Origin: Phycisphaerales bacterium
Lineage (GTDB): Bacteria > Planctomycetota > Phycisphaerae > Phycisphaerales > UBA1924
Assembly: GCA_020847175.1 (NCBI GenBank)
Contig: JADLCM010000005.1
Location: 92,841-156,840 of the forward strand
Length of the DNA stretch: 64,000 nucleotides
Direction of reading: 5' to 3'
Shown one piece after another: positions 17,778-26,008 of the stretch. The notes beneath the pieces are model-generated. The model was not told the origin of the DNA, did no database searches, and saw only the letters and a list, made by a program, of their open reading frames with translations. Both the position numbers and the translations under genes were made by a program. Each line of letters opens with the position of its first letter. Within the stretch, counting starts at the first letter, position 1.

Positions 17778-19850
17778 CTAGGGTTCGTGAAGGCGCTGCG
17801 CGGCATCCCGGGCCGCGAGCCACGCGCCGAGGGCTCGGGCCCTCGGGGTGGCCAGGTCGCTGTGCCTGCGTCGCAGCCATGCAACGAGTTCGGCGTGCAT
17901 GGTCTCGTCGCGCTGCTGGCGCGAGCCGGGGCGCAAGCGGTGTTCAAGCAGAAACTCGGGGATGACCTCGCCCAGGCCGGCGCGGGAGGCAATGGTGCAG
18001 AACATGTCCCAGTCCTCGTAGCCGGGGGCGTTCGGATCGAGCGCATCGAGAGCGATGACCCGGGCGCGGTCGAAGAGGGTGCCCGAGGCGGCGCCCCCGA
18101 CATTCAGCGCCCACATGAAGTCGCGATCGGGGCCGAGAGGAACCCAGCCCCGGGGGCGGGGGCCGGAGGCATCGAACGTGCGGACGAGGGGAGAGACATA
18201 CGTGAGCGCAGGGTTGCGGCGCATGGCCTCCAGGCACTTCTCGATGGTCTCCGGGTGCAGGCGTTCGTCGGCGTCGACAAACATGACGTAGCGGGCGCGG
18301 GCGGCGTGCAGGCCCGCCCGGCGCGCAGCGCCCGGGCCGCGGTTGGGTCCGCGCAGGACGCGAACCTCGGCGGCTTCGAGGCGGGCAAGGGCGATGGGCG
18401 TCTGCGCATCCCGAGAGCCGTCATCCACCACGAAGATGCGCGCGGGCGGGCGCGTCTGGGCGCGGATGCCGGCGCAGGTTTCTTCGAGGAGGTCGGCCAT
18501 TTCGAAATGCGGCACGACCACCTCGACCGACTCGTCGTCGGTGAATGCCAATCGAGCGCCCCCGGCGGGGCTGTGGGGTGAGCGTGGACCCGTCCCGCTC
18601 GGCACGAGCGCGGCGCGGATCGCGCGCGTCCATGCTTCGGCGACCGCCGCGGGGTTGCAGAGTATCGTGACGCGTTCGCGGGCGTTCGCACTGAATGTGC
18701 GGCGCAGGTCATGGTCGTCGAGCACAGAAGTGATGGCGCTTCGCCACGCGGCTGGGTCTTCGGCGCGCACGACGAGGCCGTCCATTCCGTCGCGAACGAG
18801 TTCGGGCATGCCGCCCGCGCTGCTGACGATCACCGGCGTGCCGCGGGCCATTGCTTCCATGACGGCGTAGGGCATGTTGTCCCAGCGTGAGGGGGCGATG
18901 AGTGCCGACGCACGACTGACCATCGCCCGCACGTCGGACCTGGGAAGCGGGCCGAGGAAGTCGGCCTCGCGGGCGCCCGCGTCGCGGAGCAGGGCCCGCA
19001 TGGGGAGGCCCGAAGGGTTCAGACGGGTCTCGCGCCCGATGAACGCGGCGCGGAGATCTCGCCCGGCGGCGCGGCAGGAGGCCAGCGCCCGGGCGAGTAT
19101 GTCCTGGCCCTTCTGGTGCTCGAGCCGCCCGACGCACACGATCGCCGGATCGACGGGCGAAAGAACCGGCTCCGGCGTGCCCGGGCCGGGCGGGGCACAG
19201 GCCGCTTCGAGCACGCGCTCGGCCTCGGTGCTCCAGGGGTTGGTCACGACAGCGGCCAAGGAGGCGCGAGGTGCGAGACCGGCGAGGACGCGACCGAGCG
19301 CGGCCTGCGAAGGCGAGGTGATGACCTCGGCGCGCTGGAGCGCATCGCGCTCCATGTGTTCGATGGTCGCGCGGGCGCGGCTGACTTCGCGCGTGCCGTT
19401 GACCTCGTGGGAGACAAACGCGGGCGTGTGGATGCGGACGGCGAGCACTGCGCCGGGATACGCCCCGAGCGTGTCGCGGGCCCGCAGGGCAAAGTACCCC
19501 TGGCCGCCGAAATCTGGAAACTCGATGGCGTCAAACGGGGCGCGGATGTGAAGATCCGAGGCCGCGAGATGGAGCGCCATCGCCTCGCGCATGGGGCGGC
19601 AGGGGTAGGCGCGGAGCCCGGCCACGCCCTCGCGCGGGCCCGCCCAGATGATGGGCACCGGGCCGAGGAGGTCGGGTCGAGCCGGGGCGGCGTTCCCTGG
19701 TGAGTCCGATTGCTCGGTGTCCGGCGCGAGGGTGAGCAGGGTGACTTCGTGCCCGGCGCCGTGCAGCGCGAAGGCCAGGTGGGCCGCGGCAACCCCGGCG
19801 CCGCCGCCGCTCCACGGCGCGAGTTCAGAGGTGGCGAGGAGGATGCGCAC
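17778..19850 (-). CDS. Fused glycosyltransferase, GT4 plus GT2
   Basis: This 690-residue protein joins two glycosyltransferases. Residues ~1-415 are a GT-B enzyme of family 4: N-terminal 'LATSELAPWSGGGAGVAA' and the donor-site segment 'APSRWDNMPYAVMEAMARGT' with its E-x7-E-type pattern, then 'GGMPELVRDGMDGLVV'. Residues ~430-690 are a GT-A family 2 domain: 'VEVVVPHFEMADLLEETCAG', 'FVVDDGSRD' and the metal-binding 'FVDADE'. The two domains probably add successive sugars to a surface glycan on the cytoplasmic face. It diverges from another GT2 gene across ~90 bases. Confidence 0.85.
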   Translation of the reverse strand: MRILLATSELAPWSGGGAGVAAAHLAFALHGAGHEVTLLTLAPDTEQSDSPGNAAPARPDLLGPVPIIWAGPREGVAGLRAYPCRPMREAMALHLAASDLHIRAPFDAIEFPDFGGQGYFALRARDTLGAYPGAVLAVRIHTPAFVSHEVNGTREVSRARATIEHMERDALQRAEVITSPSQAALGRVLAGLAPRASLAAVVTNPWSTEAERVLEAACAPPGPGTPEPVLSPVDPAIVCVGRLEHQKGQDILARALASCRAAGRDLRAAFIGRETRLNPSGLPMRALLRDAGAREADFLGPLPRSDVRAMVSRASALIAPSRWDNMPYAVMEAMARGTPVIVSSAGGMPELVRDGMDGLVVRAEDPAAWRSAITSVLDDHDLRRTFSANARERVTILCNPAAVAEAWTRAIRAALVPSGTGPRSPHSPAGGARLAFTDDESVEVVVPHFEMADLLEETCAGIRAQTRPPARIFVVDDGSRDAQTPIALARLEAAEVRVLRGPNRGPGAARRAGLHAARARYVMFVDADERLHPETIEKCLEAMRRNPALTYVSPLVRTFDASGPRPRGWVPLGPDRDFMWALNVGGAASGTLFDRARVIALDALDPNAPGYEDWDMFCTIASRAGLGEVIPEFLLEHRLRPGSRQQRDETMHAELVAWLRRRHSDLATPRARALGAWLAARDAAQRLHEP

Positions 19851-19940
19851 GGCGGATTGTTGGGTTCTCGGGCGTTGGGGGCGACGGAGGCGCCGGGGCG
19901 CGGCGCGAGGTCCGCTAGGATACGAGGGGCGGTTGGCGAG

Positions 19941-20951
19941 GTGCGTGTGAGTCTGTGCGTCGTAGTGCCGGCGTTCAACGAAGAAGCGAGCATCGAGCCG
20001 CTCGCGCGCCGGCTTTCGGTCGCGCTCGACGGCACGGGCGAGCCCTGGCGCGTCATCGTCGTGGATGACGGATCACGGGACGGCACGCTCGCGTGCGTGC
20101 ACCGGCTTTCGGCGCGCGACCCGCGCTTCGGGTTCGTGTCGCTGAGCCGGAACTTCGGGCACGAGGCCGCGACCACCGCCGGGCTGGACAAGGCCGACGC
20201 GGACGCCGTAGTGATCATGGACGCGGACCTGCAGGACCAGCCGGAACTGATCCCGCGGATGGTCGAGCGCTGGAGAGCCGGGGCGAAGGTGGTGTTGGCG
20301 CGCCGCAGGCGAAGGCGGGGCGAGCCGCGCTGGCGCCGGGCCACGGCGTCGATCTTCTACCGCGTGCTCAACGGGCTCAGCGAGTGGCCCATCCCGCCCG
20401 ATGTCGGCGACTTCCGGCTGATGGATCGGCGGGTGGTGGATGCGCTGCGCCGCTGCCGCGAAGAGCCCCGGTACATGCGGGGGTTGTTTGCGTGGGCCGG
20501 GTTTCAGACGGAAACCATCGAGTTTGACCGGGACGAACGCGCCGCGGGCACGGGGCACTACCGGCTCGGCTCGCTGGTGCGTCTGGCCCTGGATGCGCTC
20601 ACGGGGTTCTCGGCCAGGCCGCTGCGGCTGGTGTTGTGGGTCGGCCTGACGCTGCTCGCCGCGGGGGTGGTGTGGCTCGGTGCGCTGGGCGTGCCGGCGC
20701 TGGCGGGGCGGACGCCCGACCTCGCGTCGCTCCTCATCGCCTGCGGGCTCGCGCTCACGGGGGTGCAGGTCGCCGCGACCGGAATCGTCGCGGTCTATCT
20801 CGCGCCGGTGGTGCGGGGCACTCGGAACCGGCCCGTGTATGTCGTGGCCGAGGAACAGCCCCCGCGCGCGGTGGTCGCCGGGTCGGGGGCGGCGCAGGGT
20901 GTGATCGCCGAGCCGAAGCCGGCGCAGGCCGCGACGAGCGAAGCACGCTGA
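19941..20951 (+). CDS. Membrane-anchored family 2 glycosyltransferase (GtrB/ArnC-like)
   Basis: This protein of about 336 residues has a GT2 catalytic domain (residues ~1-230) with 'VVPAFNEEASIEPLARRL', 'VIVVDDGSRDGT' and 'VVIMDADLQDQPELI'. This resembles dolichol/undecaprenyl-phosphate sugar transferases. Two C-terminal membrane helices follow (about 238-258 'LVLWVGLTLLAAGVVWLGAL' and 270-292 'LLIACGLALTGVQVAATGIV'). It would move a sugar from a nucleotide donor to a polyprenyl-phosphate carrier. The start is set at GTG 19941 (GTG 19947 also possible), because the first strand begins at once; ribosome-site support is weak. Confidence 0.85.
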   Translation: MRVSLCVVVPAFNEEASIEPLARRLSVALDGTGEPWRVIVVDDGSRDGTLACVHRLSARDPRFGFVSLSRNFGHEAATTAGLDKADADAVVIMDADLQDQPELIPRMVERWRAGAKVVLARRRRRRGEPRWRRATASIFYRVLNGLSEWPIPPDVGDFRLMDRRVVDALRRCREEPRYMRGLFAWAGFQTETIEFDRDERAAGTGHYRLGSLVRLALDALTGFSARPLRLVLWVGLTLLAAGVVWLGALGVPALAGRTPDLASLLIACGLALTGVQVAATGIVAVYLAPVVRGTRNRPVYVVAEEQPPRAVVAGSGAAQGVIAEPKPAQAATSEAR

Positions 20952-20980
20952 GCCGGGGCATCCTCCGGGCGGCGAGCGCG

Positions 20981-22228
20981 TCACGCCGGGATATCGTGGG
21001 GAGACGCGGCGCCCCTAGGGGCCGGCGCGGCCCGGCGGACCTGTTCGTGGATGCGCCAGAAGTGCCGGAATGAATGCTCGAAGTCGGTGCCGCGCGAGCG
21101 GAGGTAGGCGGCGTCACGCATGGCGGCCCGGCGCGGGGCATCGGTCGCGAGGCTGACGATGGCCTGGGCCCAGCGACCCGGGGCCGACCCCGGAACGACG
21201 AGGCCCGAACGATCCGGGACGATGATCTCCTTGGGCCCGCCCACGTCGCTCACGATCGCGGGAAGGGCCGAGCACTGCGCCTCAAGCACGACCTGCCCGA
21301 GCGTGTCGGTGAGGCTGGGGAAGACCAGGAGATCGGCGGAGGCGTACAGGGCGGCGAGTTCGCGCCCGAAGCGGTAGCCGAGGAACGTGGTGCGCGTGCC
21401 GTCGAGTTCGCGGCGCATGTCGGTGAGGTACGGCCCGTCGCCGACGACGATGAGGCGCGCGGGCGTACCGCGCGCGCGGAGGGTGCGGTCCGCGTCGTGC
21501 CAGGCGCGGGCGAGCATGGGCAGGTTCTTCTCCACGCTCACGCGCCCGCACGAGATGATCTTGATCTCATCCGGGCCGATGCCGTGGGCCGCCCAGACCG
21601 AGGCGTCGGCGAAGCGACGGTCGAACGAGGCGTGGTCGCAGCCGGGGGTCAGGGCCTCGATGCGCGAGGGCCCGATGCCGAGCGCTTCGACGCGAGGCAT
21701 GTACGAGGCGCTGCGCGTGAGCACCCGCGCGAAGGGGGCATAGAAGCGGCGCATGGTCTCGCGGCAGACCCGGGTCAGCACGTGGTCGGTGAGCAGGTCA
21801 TCGACGAAGGCGGGAAAATCGGTGTGATACGTGCCCACGAGCGGGATGCGCATCCGGCGAGCGAGGCGCGCCCCGCACACGCCGACGGGCCCGGGCGTCG
21901 AGACATGAACGACGTGGGGCGAGAGTTCGCGCAGCGCGCGTCGAAAGAGCGCCCTGGGGGGCAGTGCGACTTCGAGATGGTTGTACCCCGGCATCGTGGA
22001 CGCGAAGCGCACGGGGAAGTTGTGGAGGTTGGGCTCACTCGGGCAGGGGATGTTCGTGCTGGTCAACACCTGGAGGCACGCGCCCCGGCGGTGCGCGTAC
22101 GAGGCCATGGTGCGAATGAACCGCGAGACTCCGTTGACATCGCCCAGCGTGTCGGTGAAGAGGGCCACGCGCAGCGGCTCATCTGCGGTGCACGCGGCGC
22201 AAGAATGTGGACCCGGCGCATCGCTCAT
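20981..22228 (-). CDS. Family 4 glycosyltransferase (alpha-mannosyltransferase/SQD2-like)
   Basis: This 415-residue GT-B enzyme has the N-terminal 'LRVALFTDTLGDVNGVSRFI' typical of glycolipid-forming GT4 enzymes (PimB/MgtA/SQD2 group). It also has 'IPLVGTYHTDFPAFVDDL' and the donor site 'FPSLTDTLGQVVLEAQCSAL' with the E-x7-E-type pattern. It probably transfers a sugar to a lipid acceptor at the inner face of the cytoplasmic membrane. The N-terminal 18 residues contain two cysteines in HSCAAC, unusual for the family. It converges on the membrane-anchored GT2 gene, 29 bases away. Confidence 0.85.
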   Translation of the reverse strand: MSDAPGPHSCAACTADEPLRVALFTDTLGDVNGVSRFIRTMASYAHRRGACLQVLTSTNIPCPSEPNLHNFPVRFASTMPGYNHLEVALPPRALFRRALRELSPHVVHVSTPGPVGVCGARLARRMRIPLVGTYHTDFPAFVDDLLTDHVLTRVCRETMRRFYAPFARVLTRSASYMPRVEALGIGPSRIEALTPGCDHASFDRRFADASVWAAHGIGPDEIKIISCGRVSVEKNLPMLARAWHDADRTLRARGTPARLIVVGDGPYLTDMRRELDGTRTTFLGYRFGRELAALYASADLLVFPSLTDTLGQVVLEAQCSALPAIVSDVGGPKEIIVPDRSGLVVPGSAPGRWAQAIVSLATDAPRRAAMRDAAYLRSRGTDFEHSFRHFWRIHEQVRRAAPAPRGAASPHDIPA

Positions 22229-22378
22229 GCAGCGCAGAGCGTATCACAGCGCTGCGCGCGGACGGGAACAAACCGGCGCGTCGCGTGGTTTGTCACGGAC
22301 GCCGGACATTGCGGAGTTTGCCCTTCAGGCGGCGCGTGCTCTCCGGCGTGTGCGCGCGGGTCTGAGAAAGGAACCATC

Positions 22379-22909
22379 ATGCCGAGGCTTCACGTTGTTG
22401 ATCCGGCGCAGGCCACGGGCCGCGCCAAAGAAATCTTCACCGGTCCCCTCAAGGGGAAGGAACTCAACATCTTCAAGGGGATGGCGAACTCGGGGGCGGC
22501 CCTGGATGCCTACGTGGCCCTCAGCGGCGCGCTGGCCAAGGGGGGCCTCTCGAAGGCCGAGCAGGAGGTGATTCAGCTCGCCGTGAGCGAGGCGAACCAG
22601 TGCGGCTACTGCGTCGCCGCGCACACGGTGATCGGCAAGGGCGCCGGGCTGAGCGATGCGGAAGCGCTGGCGTCGCGCCGGGGCACGCCCGAGAGCCCGC
22701 GCCACGCCGCCCTGGCCACCTTCGCACGCGCCTTGCACGAGAAGCGCGGCAACGTCGCGGACGCGGACCTCAGCGCCTTCCGCAAGGCGGGCTTCAACGA
22801 CGGGCATATCGCCGAGGCGGTGGGCGTCTACGCGCTGGCGACCTACACCAACTACTTCAACCACGTCAACAACACCGTGCTGGACTTCCCGGCGCCTCCC
22901 AAGGCGTGA
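22379..22909 (+). CDS. AhpD-like / carboxymuconolactone decarboxylase family protein
   Basis: This 176-residue cytoplasmic protein has the redox motif C75-G-Y-C78 followed by H82 (NQCGYCVAAHTVIG), the AhpD layout. 'LSKAEQEVIQLAVSEANQC' precedes it and 'ATYTNYFNHVNNTVLDFP' closes the fold, as in alkylhydroperoxidase-like proteins. It probably detoxifies peroxides. AAAGGA lies close to the ATG at 22379, which fixes the start well inside the longer open frame. A perfect 11-bp hairpin terminator follows about 100 bases after the stop. Confidence 0.88.
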   Translation: MPRLHVVDPAQATGRAKEIFTGPLKGKELNIFKGMANSGAALDAYVALSGALAKGGLSKAEQEVIQLAVSEANQCGYCVAAHTVIGKGAGLSDAEALASRRGTPESPRHAALATFARALHEKRGNVADADLSAFRKAGFNDGHIAEAVGVYALATYTNYFNHVNNTVLDFPAPPKA

Positions 22910-23008
22910 CGCACCCCGCCCCGCGGCCGGTTCGTGAGGGCGCGTGACTCACAGCCCGCGCAATGCCGGGCCCGCAGCCGGACAGGTCGTCGGCCCCTGC
23001 ACAGCTTG

Positions 23009-23047
23009 CAGGTGCGCCCTCGTGCGCGGGGGCGCACCTGTTTGTGT
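23009..23047 (+). terminator. Rho-independent terminator after the AhpD-like gene
   Basis: CAGGTGCGCCC pairs perfectly with GGGCGCACCTG (11 bp) around a 10-nt loop and is followed by TTTGTGT. It lies downstream of the plus-strand AhpD-like gene. It also lies downstream of the end of the minus-strand CPBP gene, but the T-tract sits on the plus-strand side. Confidence 0.8.
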
Positions 23048-23094
23048 GCATTGCACGCCGTGGTGATGCGCAGGGCAATCTCCGGGGCGGCGAC

Positions 23095-24228
23095 TCACGC
23101 CGGCTCCGAGGCCCCCCACATCGCGAGCGCCACGGTCATCGCGTTGAAGCAGACGTGCATGACGATGGGCACGCCCAGCTTGCGGGTCCGTTCGTATGCG
23201 ATGCCCATGGACAGGCTGAGCACGAAGATCTGCGCAAGGGCGAACCGGCCTTCAGGCGGCACCACGCCCCAGTGAATGAGCGTAAAGAGCAGGCTCGCAC
23301 CCAGCACCGCGCCCCAGGGCGAGCCCGTGACCTTGAGGATGGCCGACTGCACTCCCACGCGGAAGACAAGCTCCTCGACGATCGGAGCGCCGATCACCAC
23401 CGCGGCGACCAGCAGCCAGACCGTGCGATCGTCGCGATGGGCGACGATCTGGGCGAGGGTGTCGTGCGCGATGCGAGGCGGGCTGGCGCTGTAGATCTCC
23501 TGGTAGAGCCACTCCGCGCCCATCGAGGCCACCTGCACCAGCGGCAGGGCAAGAATGAAGCAGCCGAGGCCCACCAGCGGGTCAAGCCCGCCGATGCGGA
23601 GGCCCGCGTCCGGCGCGCTCTTACGCATGAGCACCAGCATCCCGAGCCCGACTCCGCCCGCCGCCACGGCGGAGAGCGCCAGGCGCACGGCGTTGTAGCG
23701 GAGCGAGCCGACCTCGTCGCCCACGAGGGACGGAATCTTGGCGATGGACTCGGCTGCCAAAGCCTGCGCGAGAAACACGACCACCCCGACGAAGAGCCAC
23801 ATCGGACTGGGGAATGGCTTGACGTCGCGCGCGGCAGCCTTGGAGAGCCCGCCGCGACGCAGAACGCCCGCGAGCGCCAGAAAGACCACCACCCCGATCG
23901 CAAGGAGGACCACGACCTGCGGCCAGACGGCTCCGATCTGGGCGAGGGCGTCGCGCAGGGGCATCTCCTTCAGGCGTTCCACGCGCTCGGAGAACGAGCC
24001 GCCGACCTCGGTCGCGGGGGCCCGGAGGGCAACCTTGGACGGGCTCAGGGGCACCCCCATCGTGCCTTGGGCGCCAGCCCGGGACGCCAGGAGCATAGTG
24101 AGCGCGCAGGCCAGCCGGGGCCATCTCGCACATGGGGCGCGGATGCCCCCCCGAGGCGCGGCGGACGCCCGGCATCGGGCCGCGTGGCGCGGGCCTGGGA
24201 GCACGGGTTGGCGGGTCGATTGTGACAT
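23095..24228 (-). CDS. CPBP-family intramembrane metalloprotease
   Basis: This 377-residue multi-pass membrane protein has about eight hydrophobic segments and the CAAX/ABI (CPBP) signature. The motifs are E285-E286-x3-R290 (IVEELVFRVG), H319 in 'FTLIHW', and H358-x3-N362 in 'VMHVCFNAM'. These residues form the metal site of Rce1-like glutamate intramembrane proteases. The targets are unknown; relatives act in prenyl-protein processing, bacteriocin self-immunity or envelope control. The first ~55 residues are basic and then hydrophobic ('LACALTMLLASRAGAQ'), perhaps a signal segment, and the exact start is uncertain. It diverges from the LolA/TlpA gene over a 375-base gap. Confidence 0.85.
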   Translation of the reverse strand: MSQSTRQPVLPGPRHAARCRASAAPRGGIRAPCARWPRLACALTMLLASRAGAQGTMGVPLSPSKVALRAPATEVGGSFSERVERLKEMPLRDALAQIGAVWPQVVVLLAIGVVVFLALAGVLRRGGLSKAAARDVKPFPSPMWLFVGVVVFLAQALAAESIAKIPSLVGDEVGSLRYNAVRLALSAVAAGGVGLGMLVLMRKSAPDAGLRIGGLDPLVGLGCFILALPLVQVASMGAEWLYQEIYSASPPRIAHDTLAQIVAHRDDRTVWLLVAAVVIGAPIVEELVFRVGVQSAILKVTGSPWGAVLGASLLFTLIHWGVVPPEGRFALAQIFVLSLSMGIAYERTRKLGVPIVMHVCFNAMTVALAMWGASEPA

Positions 24229-24603
24229 GGAGATCAGTTATCAGACCTGCGACGCGCGAAGCGGGGTGCCGCTCCCTTCGGTGTTATTTCGGCGGGCTCG
24301 TGTCCCATATTCAGCCAAACCTCAAGGGCGGCATAGGCCGCAGAGCAGGCGTCGTCTCGCAGCGAGCACGAGTGCGGGCGCGGATCGTCGTGCGGTGGAG
24401 CGAAGGCGCGAGGCGGCGCGGGCGGCGTCAGGGAAAGTTCCGACGGAAATCACCCGTCTGTCACATCACTGGAATTGGCGCAAGGGTCAGAAATCCCGCC
24501 GACCCAGCGGAGTTCTATAGTTGCGACCCAAGTGGGTCGATGGCTTGGCCTCTGCGCGTCAGCGCCCAAGGCATCCCCCAGAACCGGGGACAAGGAGAAA
24601 GGC
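24229..24603. other. Intergenic region between divergent genes
   Basis: There is no gene here. The 375 bases separate the CPBP protease (minus) from the LolA/TlpA protein (plus) and must hold both promoters. A TATAGT hexamer at 24516-24521 could be a -10 element for the rightward gene, but no good -35 lies at the right distance. The leader ends in GGAGAAAGG just before the ATG at 24604. Confidence 0.4.
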
Positions 24604-25890
24604 ATGATCAACACCATTCGGATGGGTGCTGTCGCGTTGGCCTGCGTGTGCGGGTTGGCGGTCGCGACGCCGGAGGAGGCGAAGGCTCGTCTTGAGGCGA
24701 CGGTGAAGGCGATGCACGAAGTGAGCAACATCTCGGCGGACATCACCCACGCCGCCCAAGGCCAGTTCGCGGACATGATGACCTCGGGCACGGCCAAGCT
24801 TTTTGCGGCCCGGGCGGACCGGCCCGAGGGTGAGGAGCCCGCCCCGCTCGAAGTTCGGATCACCGGCTCGGGGCGCCTGGCATCCAGCAAGCCCGAAATG
24901 GTCTTTGACGTGGTGCGGCGCAACGGGCGGTATGAGTGGCTGGCTCACGATCAGAAGGTCCTGCGCAAGCGGATGGAGCGCCAGGCCCGCGATGAGCAGG
25001 TGCGCCTGGCGAAGGAGTTTGCGCCCACCGAGGTGTGGACCTCGGACCCATTCGAGCGGGCGATCGCGGACACGCGTATCTCGCTGGAGGCCCCGCAGGA
25101 TGTCGAGGGTGTGCCGTGCGAGGTGGTGAAAGTGCCGCAGGGCGCCACCTCGCGGTATGTGCTCTATTACCTGGCCAAGGAGGACCACCTGCCGCGCCGG
25201 GTCGAGAGCGTGTTCTCGGCGGGCGGGATGAACGGCTCGATCATCACCACGTACAGCAACATCACGACCAACGACGGCACGAAGAGCGTGAAGGATGTGG
25301 CGATCGTGATGCCGGAGGGCTACACGGAGGAGCCGGAGCCGGGCACGGTGAGCCCGGGCCTCGGCGTCGAAGAAATCAAGCAGGCACCGTCGGTTGAGGC
25401 GCTGCCCGAGCCCGGCGTCTCCAAGCCCGTGCTTCAGAACGCGACGGACTGGGAGCTCAAGGACGCCGCCGGAAACACCGTGAAGCTCAGCGACCTCCGC
25501 GGGCACGTGGTCGTGCTGGACTTCTGGGGCACGTGGTGCGCTCCCTGCCTCAAGGCGGCTCCGGAACTTCAGAAACTCCACGAGGACTACGCGGAGCGCG
25601 GCGTGAAGGTGCTGGGCCTGAACTTCCGCGAAAAGGACCCGCAGAAGGCGATCGACCTCGCCAAGAGCGAAGGCTGGACGTACGACATCCTGCTCGGGGC
25701 CGACCAGGTGGTGCGAGACTATCGCGTGCGCATCTTCCCGACGTACTGGGTCATCGGGTTCGAGGGCGAGGTCGTGCACGTGGAGGATGGTCACAAGGCG
25801 GGCACGACCTTCGACACGCTCCGGCGCGTGATCGACGCCTACCTCGAAGACCACAAGGGCGGCGGAGAGGCCCAGTCAGCCGAGCAGTAA
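24604..25890 (+). CDS. Exported thioredoxin (TlpA-like) with N-terminal LolA-like domain
   Basis: This 428-residue exported protein has a signal peptide (MINTIRMGAVALACVCGLAVA). Residues ~22-235 resemble LolA/DUF2092-type carrier folds ('ARLEATVKAMHEVSNISADI', 'EVRITGSGRLASSKPEMVFD'). The C-terminal ~140 residues are a TlpA/ResA-type thioredoxin with W-C312-A-P-C315 in DFWGTWCAPCLKAAPEL and a cis-proline region at IFPTYWV. It would reduce or isomerise disulfides in the periplasm. ATG 24604, with GGAGAAAGG before it, is chosen over an in-frame start 129 bases upstream. A GC-rich terminator follows the stop. Confidence 0.85.
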   Translation: MINTIRMGAVALACVCGLAVATPEEAKARLEATVKAMHEVSNISADITHAAQGQFADMMTSGTAKLFAARADRPEGEEPAPLEVRITGSGRLASSKPEMVFDVVRRNGRYEWLAHDQKVLRKRMERQARDEQVRLAKEFAPTEVWTSDPFERAIADTRISLEAPQDVEGVPCEVVKVPQGATSRYVLYYLAKEDHLPRRVESVFSAGGMNGSIITTYSNITTNDGTKSVKDVAIVMPEGYTEEPEPGTVSPGLGVEEIKQAPSVEALPEPGVSKPVLQNATDWELKDAAGNTVKLSDLRGHVVVLDFWGTWCAPCLKAAPELQKLHEDYAERGVKVLGLNFREKDPQKAIDLAKSEGWTYDILLGADQVVRDYRVRIFPTYWVIGFEGEVVHVEDGHKAGTTFDTLRRVIDAYLEDHKGGGEAQSAEQ

Positions 25891-25922
25891 GACCCCGGCG
25901 CCGACAATCCAGGACTCTCTCG

Positions 25923-25950
25923 GGGCGGGCGTTCGGGCCCGCCCTGTTCG
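25923..25950 (+). terminator. Hairpin terminator after the LolA/TlpA gene
   Basis: GGGCGGGC pairs perfectly with GCCCGCCC around a 6-nt loop (25923-25944), followed by a modest T-rich TGTTCGTT. It lies 32 bases past the stop of the LolA/TlpA gene and upstream of pheT, and probably separates the two transcripts. Confidence 0.6.
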
Positions 25951-26008
25951 TTGGTGCGGGGCGCGCCCGACCCACCCCGGGCGCCCGGGGTTCATACCCT
26001 CAGCGGCC

